A stretch of DNA of 64,000 nucleotides, taken from contig CAVYAL010000005.1 in NCBI GenBank assembly GCA_963766505.1, positions 186,001-250,000 of the forward strand. The letters are read 5' to 3'. The stretch's first letter is position 1. The number at the start of each line of letters is the position of its first letter. A model generated the notes under the pieces. It saw only the letters and a program-made list of their open reading frames with translations, ran no database searches and had not been told where the DNA came from. This document shows positions 1-7,574 of the stretch, in pieces. Origin of the DNA: DATIRA01 sp963766505 (lineage in GTDB: Bacteria; Pseudomonadota; Gammaproteobacteria; Steroidobacterales; Steroidobacteraceae). Position numbers and translations under genes: made by a program.

Positions 1-1
1 C

Positions 2-1075
2 AACCTGTTCACGCTGTTCCTGTTCTACGAGATGCTGACGCTCGCGACCTATCCGCTGGTGTCGCACAAGGGCGACGCCGCTACGGTCCGCTCGGCGCGC
101 GTCTACCTCGGGATCCTGATCTTCGCATCGATCAGCCTGCTGCTGCCGGCGATCGTCTGGACTTACCTGGCAGCCGGCACCGGCGACTTCACCGAAGGCG
201 GCATCCTGCGCGGGCACATCGAGGGGCCGCAGGTGGGCCTGCTGCTGGGACTGTTCGTGTTCGGCGCCGCCAAGGCCGCCGTCATGCCGTTACACCGCTG
301 GCTGCCCGCTGCGATGGTGGCCCCCACGCCGGTCAGCGCCCTTCTGCACGCGGTCGCGGTGGTCAAGGCCGGCGTCTTCACCATAGTCAAGATCATCGTC
401 TACGTGTTCGGCGTCGACTTCCTGTTCTCGGAGCCGAGCAGCGGCTGGCTGTTCTATGCCGCGGCTTTCACGATCGTAGCGGCCAGCGTCGTGGCGCTGC
501 GGCAGCAGAATCTGAAGCGGCTGCTCGCCTACTCCACCGTGGCGCAACTCTCGTACGTGGTGATGGCTTCGGCGGTTCTCAAACCGCTGGCGGAGGTCGG
601 AGCGGCCATGCACATGCTGGCGCACTCCTTCGGCAAGATCACGCTGTTCTTCGCAGCCGGCTCGATCTACACCGCATCGAAGAAGACCGAGCTGGGCCAG
701 CTGTCCGGCATCGGCCGGCGCATGCCGGTCACGATGGTGGCGTTCACGATCGGCGCACTGAGCATGATCGGCGTGCCGCCGACGGCGGGTTTCGTGTCGA
801 AATGGTACATCCTGGCCGGCGCCTTCCAGGCCGACAACTACCTGGCGCTGGCCACGATCATCCTGAGCACGGCGCTGAACGCGGCCTATTTCCTGCCGAT
901 CGTCTACATGGCCTGGTTCGGCGAGGACGTGACGCCTGCCGACCGCCAGCACGGGGAAGCGCCGCCCGCGGTGCTGCTCGCGCTGACGGTGACCGCGGTG
1001 CTGACCGTCGCATTGTTCGTCTACAGTGCGCCGGTCTACGAACTCGAATCGCAGCTCGTCAGGGGGCAGCCGTGA
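2..1075 (+). CDS. Proton-conducting antiporter subunit, MrpD/NuoM-like (5' end missing)
   Basis: This is a multi-pass inner-membrane subunit of an Mrp-type cation/proton antiporter or related complex. The frame is open from base 2, so the N-terminus lies outside the window. Family landmarks are visible: the glutamate in FYEMLTLATYP at the left edge, the lysine of GAAKAAVMPLHRWLP (TM7 region), the lysine of HAVAVVKAGVF (TM8 region) and HSFGKITLFF further on. These charged residues line the proton path in complex I and Mrp homologues. The stop overlaps the next start in a GTGA arrangement, so the genes are translationally coupled. Assignment to the Proton_antipo_M family is secure. The exact complex is not, because the upstream operon is not visible. 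Confidence 0.9.
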   Translation, partial: NLFTLFLFYEMLTLATYPLVSHKGDAATVRSARVYLGILIFASISLLLPAIVWTYLAAGTGDFTEGGILRGHIEGPQVGLLLGLFVFGAAKAAVMPLHRWLPAAMVAPTPVSALLHAVAVVKAGVFTIVKIIVYVFGVDFLFSEPSSGWLFYAAAFTIVAASVVALRQQNLKRLLAYSTVAQLSYVVMASAVLKPLAEVGAAMHMLAHSFGKITLFFAAGSIYTASKKTELGQLSGIGRRMPVTMVAFTIGALSMIGVPPTAGFVSKWYILAGAFQADNYLALATIILSTALNAAYFLPIVYMAWFGEDVTPADRQHGEAPPAVLLALTVTAVLTVALFVYSAPVYELESQLVRGQP

Positions 1076-1383
1076 ACGTGAGGCCGGACAACGCACGCCA
1101 TGAGGTGCATTCGCCGGGACCCGGAGTTCGTCCGCAGGACGATGCCTGGCTGGCACGGCCGTCCACGATCCGCCTGCTGTGGCGGGTGTTCATCGTCGCG
1201 CTGGCGCTGGTGCTGGTCGCGCAATTGATCTTCCCGGTCGAGGGCAAGTTCGGCGTCGATGGCTGGCTGGGATTCGGCGCCGTGTTCGGTTTTCTCTCCT
1301 GCCTCGCGATGGTGCTGTTCGCCAAGGCGCTGGGCTGGATCCTGAAGCGCGACGAGAACTACTACCGGGAGCGTGACGATTAA
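1072..1383 (+). CDS. Small two-helix membrane protein of the antiporter operon
   Basis: This 103-residue protein starts with GTG overlapping the previous stop (GTGA). It has a polar N-terminal 30 residues and then two predicted membrane segments, around LLWRVFIVALALVLVAQ and LGFGAVFGFLSCLAMVLFAKA. It ends in a charged tail (KRDENYYRERDD). The next gene begins 11 bases before its stop, so all three genes form one tightly overlapping unit. I do not recognise the family. Its position between two large antiporter subunits suggests an accessory or assembly subunit of the same complex, which is inference from context. Confidence 0.75.
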   Translation: MNVRPDNARHEVHSPGPGVRPQDDAWLARPSTIRLLWRVFIVALALVLVAQLIFPVEGKFGVDGWLGFGAVFGFLSCLAMVLFAKALGWILKRDENYYRERDD

Positions 1384-3088
1384 TCTGATGATGCACCCGG
1401 CCCTCTTGATGCTGCTGGGCGCGCTGCTGATCGGCCCGGCCCGGGGACCGCTGCGCAGCGCGCTGGTGCTGCTGGTGCCGCTGGGCACGCTCGCGCTGAT
1501 CTGGCAGGTGCCGGACGGCATCCAGATGAGCGTCCAGTTCCTTCAGTACCCGATCGAGCTGATCGAAGGCAGCCCGGTACGGCGCCTGTTCGCGACGATC
1601 TTCGCGCTGATGGCCTTCGCGGGCGGACTGTTCGCCCTCCGCCAGGCTCGCTGGTTCGAACTGGCCGCGGCGTACGCCTACGCCGCCGGCGCGATCGGCG
1701 TCAGCTTCGCCGGCGACCTGATCACGATGTTCCTTTTCTGGGAACTGATGGCGCTGTTCTCGACCGTCGTGGTGTGGTCCGGCGGCACGCCCGGCGCGCG
1801 CGCGGCTGGCATCCGCTACGCCATCATGCACCTGCTCGGCGGCGTGATCCTGAAGGTGGGCATCGAGGGCGTGATGGTGCACACCGGCTCGATCGACGTG
1901 CGACCGATGCTGGCCGACAGCTTCGACCACTGGATGATCCTGATCGGCATCCTGATCAACGCCGCCGCGCCACCCGTCTCCGCATGGCTGTCGGACGCCT
2001 ACCCCGAGGCCAGCCCGACCGGCTCGGTGTTCCTGTCGGCATTCACCACCAAGACCGCGGTACTCGCGCTGATACTGTTGTTCCCGGGCGAGCCGGTGCT
2101 GATCGGTATCGGCCTGTTCATGGTGATGTACGGCATCGTCTACGCGCTGCTCGAGAACAACATCCGCCGCATCCTGGCCTTCTCGATCGTCAACCAGGTG
2201 GGCTTCATGGTCTGCGCGATCGGCATCGGCACGCCGCTGGCGATCAATGGCGCGGCCGCCCACGCGTTCGCGCACATCATCTACAAGGCGCTGCTGTTCA
2301 TGAGTGCGGGCGTGGTGGTCTATCGCACCGGACGCCACAAGTGCTCCGAAGTGGGCGGCCTGTTCCGCACGATGCCACTGACCGCCGCCTGCGGCATCGT
2401 CGGGGCCCTGGCGATTTCCGGCTTTCCACTGACCTCTGGTTTCACCACCAAGACCATGATCTCGCAGGCCGCTGCCTACGAGGGCCTGACGCTGGTCTGG
2501 TTCCTGCTGGCGGCAGCCTCGGCCGGCGTGTTCCTGCACGCCGGCATCAAGTTCCCCTGGTTCGTCTTCTTCCAGCGCGACTCCGGCCTGCGGCCCAAGG
2601 ACGCGCCCTGGAACATGGCCGCGGCGATGCTGCTGTTCGCTTTCCTGTGCATCCTGCTGGGCGTCGCACCGGACCTGCTGTACCGGTTCCTGCCATACCC
2701 GGTGGAGTACCAGGCGTACACGGCAGGCAAGGTCGTGTTCTACCTGCAACTGCTGCTGTTCAGCGGCCTGGCCTTCTTCCTGCTGCTGCCTCTGATGCGC
2801 CGCACAGAGACGATCACGCTCAACTTCGACTGGCTGTGGCGGGTCGGCCTGGTGCGCCTGTTGCACGCGGTGAGCGCGGCATGGAACCGCATCGCCGGGT
2901 ACCTCGAGTCCCTGCTCGACGCCGCCGGTCGGCGCCTGGTCCAGGTCGGACGGCAGTACTTCGGCGCACGGGCCGAAGGCGACCGGCAGGTGAACGGCGT
3001 TTTCGCGCGCGCCTGGCCGATCGGCACCGCGGCGCTGTGGATCGCCGTGCTGCTGACCGCCTACGTGTTCTTCTATTACCTGGCCTGA
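1373..3088 (+). CDS. Proton-conducting antiporter subunit, MrpD-like
   Basis: A 571-residue integral membrane protein of the Proton_antipo_M family, probably working with the upstream subunit in cation/proton exchange. The GTG start gives MTINLMMHP; ATG codons at 1388 and 1391 are alternatives. The membrane glutamate is present in FFWELMALFS, the TM8 lysine in TTKTAVLAL and the late lysine in AHIIYKALLF. At the position usually held by the TM7 pump lysine the sequence reads LINAAAPPVSAWL, so Asn replaces Lys near residue 195. I recall this Asn version from related genomes, so it may mark a subfamily rather than a defect. The C-terminal 100 residues form a longer soluble stretch before a final helix. 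Confidence 0.9.
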   Translation: MTINLMMHPALLMLLGALLIGPARGPLRSALVLLVPLGTLALIWQVPDGIQMSVQFLQYPIELIEGSPVRRLFATIFALMAFAGGLFALRQARWFELAAAYAYAAGAIGVSFAGDLITMFLFWELMALFSTVVVWSGGTPGARAAGIRYAIMHLLGGVILKVGIEGVMVHTGSIDVRPMLADSFDHWMILIGILINAAAPPVSAWLSDAYPEASPTGSVFLSAFTTKTAVLALILLFPGEPVLIGIGLFMVMYGIVYALLENNIRRILAFSIVNQVGFMVCAIGIGTPLAINGAAAHAFAHIIYKALLFMSAGVVVYRTGRHKCSEVGGLFRTMPLTAACGIVGALAISGFPLTSGFTTKTMISQAAAYEGLTLVWFLLAAASAGVFLHAGIKFPWFVFFQRDSGLRPKDAPWNMAAAMLLFAFLCILLGVAPDLLYRFLPYPVEYQAYTAGKVVFYLQLLLFSGLAFFLLLPLMRRTETITLNFDWLWRVGLVRLLHAVSAAWNRIAGYLESLLDAAGRRLVQVGRQYFGARAEGDRQVNGVFARAWPIGTAALWIAVLLTAYVFFYYLA

Positions 3089-3094
3089 CCTGCC

Positions 3095-3863
3095 GTGAGC
3101 CAGCGATTGGACGACCTCGACCTTCTGATCGACCTGCACCGCGACGGCCAACGCCAGGGGCCGGGCGGAGAAGATGAAACACGGCTTGCCATCAGGCTCT
3201 CGGGGCTGCGCGCAGCAACAGGCCTGAAGATTGCCGACATCGGCTGCGGAACCGGGGCCGCTACGCTCGTCCTCGCACGGGAGCTCGACGCCTCTGTAAC
3301 CGCCGTCGACTTCCTGCCCGACTTGATCCGCGAGCTCGATATCGCCGCGGAACGTGAGAACCTCGGCGAACGGATCGAGACGCTGGTCGCCTCGATGGAA
3401 GGCGCTGCCATTCGAAGATCAGTCCTTCGACGCGATCTGGTCAGAAGGCGCGATCTACAACATGGGGTTTACGGCCGGCATCGAGGCCTGGCGCCGCTTC
3501 CTGAAGCCGGGCGGCATACTGGCCGTGTCCGAGCTGACATGGCTGACGCAACGAAGACCCGCCGAGCTCGAGCAGCACTGGTTGCGGGAATACCCCGAGG
3601 TAGATACGGCATCGGCGAAGATCTCGATCCTGGAGGAAAACGGCTACTCCCCGGTGGGATACTTCGTTCTTCCGCAACGATGCTGGCTGGACAACTACTA
3701 CCGACCGCTGCAATCCCGCTTCGCGGCGTTCCTGTCGCGCCATCGCGACTCGGAGGCTGCGGCGGCCATCGTGGCGGCGGAAGAAAACGAGATCGCGCTC
3801 TATGAGCGCAACTCGGCATTCGTCAGTTACGGCTATTACCTCGCCAGAAGAACGGCCGACTGA
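3095..3863 (+). pseudogene. Class I SAM-dependent methyltransferase, split by a frameshift
   Basis: The frame starting with GTG at 3095 encodes the SAM-binding half, with the glycine-rich motif IADIGCGTGAAT and the acidic AVDFLPD. It runs to ETLVASMEG near 3400 and then loses homology. The neighbouring frame picks up exactly there with ALPFEDQSFDAIWSEGAIYN, a standard continuation of this family, and reads to a stop at 3863. Removing one G at 3401/3402 would join the halves into a protein of about 255 residues. Both halves look well conserved, so this is either a recent mutation or a sequence error. The substrate is unknown. It lies 7 bases after the antiporter gene and could share its transcript. 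Confidence 0.85.
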
Positions 3864-3930
3864 GCCGCCCGGCAGGCCCGACGACATGCCGGACGAGCCG
3901 GGCGCATCCAGCGGGCACGATGCGGCGTCG

Positions 3931-4938
3931 CTACTGCGGGCCCTCGAGCAGCTGCTGCGCCATCTCGCAGGCGGCCCCGACGGCCAGCGGCGCGAGTTCC
4001 CCGGCTGCCTCACCGCGCGAGTGCACCCAGCCGACGTAGGACAGCGCCCGCGCCATCATCAGCACCGGCAGCATCGCCAGGTGCTCATCCGGGAGTGCGC
4101 GATGGCGCCGGTAACCCTCGATCATGCCGCCGAGCGCGATCTCGAAACTGGGGCGGCCGAGGTGACCGAACATGGCCGTCGCGAAGTCGTACAGGTGCCA
4201 ACCGTAGCCGGTGTCGTCCCAGTCGATCAGCCGGAGCTGCTCTCCGTCGTAGAAGAGGTTCTCTGGCAGCAGGTCGCCGTGCACCAGCCCGTACCGGTCC
4301 GCACCCTTGCCGAACTGCGCCAGCGCAGCCGCGGTGACCTCGCGCGCACTGTGCAGCAGCGCCAGCTGCTCGGGTGAAAGGGCTTCGAGGTCCCAGTAGC
4401 GGCCGCAGATCGACCCAGTTTCCCCGAAGAATCCATCCTCGTCCCAGGCGAAGCGGGTGAAGCCCTCCGGTCTTCGCCAGGCGATGCCATGGTTGTGGAT
4501 CAACGCGGCCTGTTCGCCGGCCAGCGTGTACACGCGGAAAATCTCTCCATCCTCGAGCGCGACGCCCTGCTCAACGCTGCCGATGGCCTGCCCCGGCACC
4601 CAGGCGAGCAGGTCCACCTGCCGCCCCTCGGGCACGGCCGGCATGCTCACCTTCGTGAAGCTCGCGCCATCGCGACAGCGGATCGCCTCGGTAGTCGCCA
4701 CGCCCGAGGCGCGCAGCGACTCGAGCCACTGCAGCTCAGAGCGCAGCGCGGCGTCGCTGTGATATCCGAGGCGGTGAACCCGCATCGCGTACGGGGTTCC
4801 GTCAGGGCTGGACACCCTGAATACGACGTTCTCGCGGTGTTTCATCAACTCGAGCCGGCTCCCGGCCAGACCCCAGTGCTCGAGGGCCCGGTGGGCCAGC
4901 TCCGTCATGCGGCCCAGGTGCAGACTCGTGGCGTCCAT
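3931..4938 (-). CDS. APH-fold small-molecule kinase
   Basis: A 335-residue kinase of the aminoglycoside phosphotransferase fold, related to homoserine kinase type II and hydroxylysine kinase. The catalytic loop is LVHGDLLPENLFYDG (Brenner motif HxDxxxxN), followed by the metal-binding LIDWDDTGYG. An N-terminal lysine region (MKHRENVVFRV) would bind ATP. I use ATG at 4938. A TTG at 4953 overlaps the upstream stop as TTGA, has GGAG nine bases before it, and would add five residues. The gene follows directly after a class III aminotransferase-family gene. Such pairs, sometimes fused, suggest a kinase that phosphorylates a hydroxylated amine or amino acid handled by the PLP enzyme. Antibiotic resistance is unlikely. 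Confidence 0.88.
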   Translation of the reverse strand: MDATSLHLGRMTELAHRALEHWGLAGSRLELMKHRENVVFRVSSPDGTPYAMRVHRLGYHSDAALRSELQWLESLRASGVATTEAIRCRDGASFTKVSMPAVPEGRQVDLLAWVPGQAIGSVEQGVALEDGEIFRVYTLAGEQAALIHNHGIAWRRPEGFTRFAWDEDGFFGETGSICGRYWDLEALSPEQLALLHSAREVTAAALAQFGKGADRYGLVHGDLLPENLFYDGEQLRLIDWDDTGYGWHLYDFATAMFGHLGRPSFEIALGGMIEGYRRHRALPDEHLAMLPVLMMARALSYVGWVHSRGEAAGELAPLAVGAACEMAQQLLEGPQ

Positions 4939-4949
4939 CTGCTCGTTGC

Positions 4950-6263
4950 TCAACGTGCCGATCTCCGCTGCAGGCTGCGAAGCGCGTCTTCGAAGCGCTC
5001 GAGGGTATCGTCGCAGTACGCGCGGTCGATCAGAAGGCCAGGCTTGAACTGCAGCACCGAGCGATCGAAGCCCGCGAACATCGCCCAGATCCCGTGCTGG
5101 TACAGCGCTCCGGTCATCTGCATACCGCCATCCGGCGCATCGAACTCGAGCCCCATCACGAGCCCCTGCTGGCGGATACCCTTGAAGAACGGATAGCGGG
5201 CTCGAATACCGTCGAGGCCGCCTCGCAGGTAGCCCGCGATCGAGGCGACGTTCGCGAGCGTCGCCGCATCGGCGCAGAGCTCGAGCGCACGACAGCCGAC
5301 CGCACAACCGGGCTCTGCCCCGCCGAAGGTCGAAACATAGCCCCACCCGTCCTGCTCGAGCCAGCTCCCGACCGCACGCGACATGACCGCGGCCGATACC
5401 GGGTAGAGCCCGCCAGAGAGACCCTTGCCCGTCACCAGCACGTCCGGCTTCACGCCCCAGCAGTCCACGCCCCAGAGCTGGCCAGTGCGGCCGAGGCCGG
5501 TCTGGACCTCGTCGGCGATGTACAGCGACCCGTGGCGCTCGCACAGCGCGCGCACGCCCGGCAGGTAGCCGGGTTCAGGTATCGGAAAGCCGCTGGTGGC
5601 CGGGATCGTCTCCATCAGCACCGCGGCCACGTCACCTTCTTCGAGCGCGTGCTCGATCGCGGCGAGATCATTGAACGGCACTCGCAGGAACTCGCCGGGA
5701 TAGTCACTCAGGAAGTCCGCTGCGGCCGAGTCATCCCCGGCCGCCCCGGATAGTCCGGATCGCCCGTGATAGCCGCGCTCGAGCGCGACGATCCTGCGCC
5801 GCTTCGTGCAGCGACGGGCCGACTTGATCGCGACATCGACCGCCTCGGCTCCACTCGGTGTGAAGACCGTGTACTGCAGCCCGGTCGCAGTGGCCAGCCG
5901 CTCGGCCAGCGCGGCCCGCGCCGGGTTCGCGAAGTGGTGGTTGCCGACATCGGCAAACTGCAGCGTATCGAGCAGGATCTCCAGCAACTCCGGATGACGG
6001 TGCCCGAGGCTGTAGGTCCCGCCATTGAGGTGGAAATCCAGGAATTCGCGGCCGTCGAGGTCCCAGAATCGATAGCCCTCGCGGCGCCCGATCACCAGCT
6101 CGACGCCCAGCGACGCCAGCCGCTCGACGCGATCCGGGAACAGGAACCTGCGCGCCCTGTCGAGCACCTGCGTCTTTTCGGCCAGGCTCGCCGGGCCACC
6201 CGGCGCGCCCCCTGTGCGATCCGACGCCCGCGCGTCGCCGAGGGCTCGTCCGCCTGCCACCAT
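4950..6263 (-). CDS. Class III PLP-dependent aminotransferase or phospho-lyase
   Basis: A 437-residue fold-type I PLP enzyme. The cofactor phosphate-binding region TPSGAEAVDVAIK, the aspartate motif IADEVQTGLGRTG and the Schiff-base lysine in VTGKGLSGGLYP (Lys280) are all intact. The start at 6263 is chosen because a strong GAGGAGAGG ribosome site lies just upstream. The open frame extends to 6317 but without such a site. Most of this class transfer amino groups from omega-amines or ornithine-type substrates. A branch (AGXT2L1/AGXT2L2-like) instead eliminates phosphate from phosphoethanolamine or phosphohydroxylysine. The kinase encoded next to it makes a lyase role plausible but not proven. 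Confidence 0.9.
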   Translation of the reverse strand: MVAGGRALGDARASDRTGGAPGGPASLAEKTQVLDRARRFLFPDRVERLASLGVELVIGRREGYRFWDLDGREFLDFHLNGGTYSLGHRHPELLEILLDTLQFADVGNHHFANPARAALAERLATATGLQYTVFTPSGAEAVDVAIKSARRCTKRRRIVALERGYHGRSGLSGAAGDDSAAADFLSDYPGEFLRVPFNDLAAIEHALEEGDVAAVLMETIPATSGFPIPEPGYLPGVRALCERHGSLYIADEVQTGLGRTGQLWGVDCWGVKPDVLVTGKGLSGGLYPVSAAVMSRAVGSWLEQDGWGYVSTFGGAEPGCAVGCRALELCADAATLANVASIAGYLRGGLDGIRARYPFFKGIRQQGLVMGLEFDAPDGGMQMTGALYQHGIWAMFAGFDRSVLQFKPGLLIDRAYCDDTLERFEDALRSLQRRSAR

Positions 6264-6354
6264 CTTCCTCTCCTCCGCCGGCTGTGCCCGGCGCGCTACG
6301 CTCTCCGCCGGGGACATCGGGCCCGATCACGGCGACGCTGTCAATTGCCGCTGC

Positions 6355-6377
6355 GCCTGCGGACTGGATCCGCAGGC
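6355..6377. repeat. Perfect 9-bp inverted repeat in a divergent promoter region
   Basis: Arms GCCTGCGGA and TCCGCAGGC are separated by five bases (CTGGA). The repeat sits in the 176-base region between the divergently transcribed PLP-enzyme gene (start 6263) and the YdjM-family gene (start 6440). No T-tract follows on either strand, so it is not an intrinsic terminator. It could be an operator or a leader hairpin. The rest of this intergenic region shows no clear sigma-70 boxes to me. Confidence 0.6.
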
Positions 6378-6439
6378 AGGTCGGCAACGAACCGGAGTGT
6401 TGTACCTTTGTCGCCCGCACTGTCCCGGAAGCCCGCAAG

Positions 6440-7567
6440 ATGGACTCTGTCACCCAGATCGCGCTCGGCGCCGCCGTCGGCACCGCGGTGCTCGGCCGCA
6501 AGGTCGGCGCCCGCGCTGCGCTATGGGGCGCGGTCTGCGGCACATTGCCGGACCTGGACGTACTCGTGGCCTACGGCGATCCGGTCCGCGACTTCACCTA
6601 TCACCGCGCGGAAAGCCATTCGCTATTCTGGCTGACGCTGGCATCGCCGCCGCTCGCACTGCTGATCGCGCGACTGAACCGGTCGAGCGGCGCTGGATTC
6701 CGGGAGTGGCTCGCGCTGGTATGGCTCGCGCTGGTCACGCATGCATTGCTCGATGCGTTCACCGTGTACGGCACGCAGCTGCTGCTGCCGTTCTCGGACT
6801 ACCCCATCGGGATCGGCAGCATCTTCATCATCGACCCGATGTACACGCTGCCGCTGGTCATCGGCGTGCTCGGCGCTCTGTGGCTACGCCGCCGGGACCC
6901 CGTCCGTGCGCTGCGCTGGAACGCCGCCGGGCTGATCGCGAGCAGCGCGTACCTGGTATGGACCGTCGCCGCCCAGGCCCACGTCGAGGGCGTCGTACAC
7001 CGCTCCCTCGCCGCGGGCCCGATATCGGATGGCCGCGTACTCGTGACACCGAGCCCGTTCAACAGCCTGCTGTGGCGTATCGTCGTAATGGACGACGCGG
7101 GCTACCACGAGGGATACCGTTCGCTGCTCGACCGCAGCGATACGGTCACTCTTGCCAGGCACGCGAGCGAAGCACAGCTGCTCGCGCCGCTGCAGCACGA
7201 CTGGGCCGTCCGGCGGCTCGCCTGGTTTTCCAAGGGCTTCTACGGAGTCCGGCAGGCGCGTCCGCAGCAGAGGTTCGCGACCGGATCCGCGAGCACCGTC
7301 GGACAACTGCTCGGGCTGGTCGAGACTGCGGCAGCCGGCGACGGTGCGGCGGCTCTCGAGCGACCGATCGTGATGACGGACCTGCGGATGGGCCAGACGC
7401 CGTGGTTCGTGTTCTCTTTCGTCGTGGCGGACCTGCGCGCCGACGGCGTCGCTGCCGTCCCGAGCCTGCAGCTCCCGACGCAGCGGCCCCCGGTCTCAGC
7501 GGCGCTAGGCTGGCTTTGGCGCAGGATCTTCGACGAGCAGGCGGGCCCTCCGCCCGGCGGGGCGTAG
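6440..7567 (+). CDS. YdjM-family inner-membrane protein, putative metal-dependent hydrolase
   Basis: A 375-residue protein of the YdjM/DUF457 family. The start MDSVTQIALGAAVG is the typical family N-terminus. The putative metal-binding part is visible as GTLPDLDVL and YHRAESHSLFWL within the first 70 residues. Hydrophobic stretches near residues 70-85, 90-110, 135-155 and 165-185 indicate several membrane passes, and a soluble C-terminal half of about 180 residues follows. E. coli YdjM belongs to the LexA regulon, but I see no LexA box here. The biochemical activity of the family has not been settled. The gene is convergent with the oxidoreductase at 7575. Confidence 0.85.
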   Translation: MDSVTQIALGAAVGTAVLGRKVGARAALWGAVCGTLPDLDVLVAYGDPVRDFTYHRAESHSLFWLTLASPPLALLIARLNRSSGAGFREWLALVWLALVTHALLDAFTVYGTQLLLPFSDYPIGIGSIFIIDPMYTLPLVIGVLGALWLRRRDPVRALRWNAAGLIASSAYLVWTVAAQAHVEGVVHRSLAAGPISDGRVLVTPSPFNSLLWRIVVMDDAGYHEGYRSLLDRSDTVTLARHASEAQLLAPLQHDWAVRRLAWFSKGFYGVRQARPQQRFATGSASTVGQLLGLVETAAAGDGAAALERPIVMTDLRMGQTPWFVFSFVVADLRADGVAAVPSLQLPTQRPPVSAALGWLWRRIFDEQAGPPPGGA

Positions 7568-7574
7568 CTTCAGC

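Noticed and set aside
3931..4938. Aminoglycoside resistance gene
   Set aside because: The protein has the APH fold, but the fold is shared by many metabolic kinases. The tight pairing with a PLP enzyme and the lack of mobile elements argue for metabolism.
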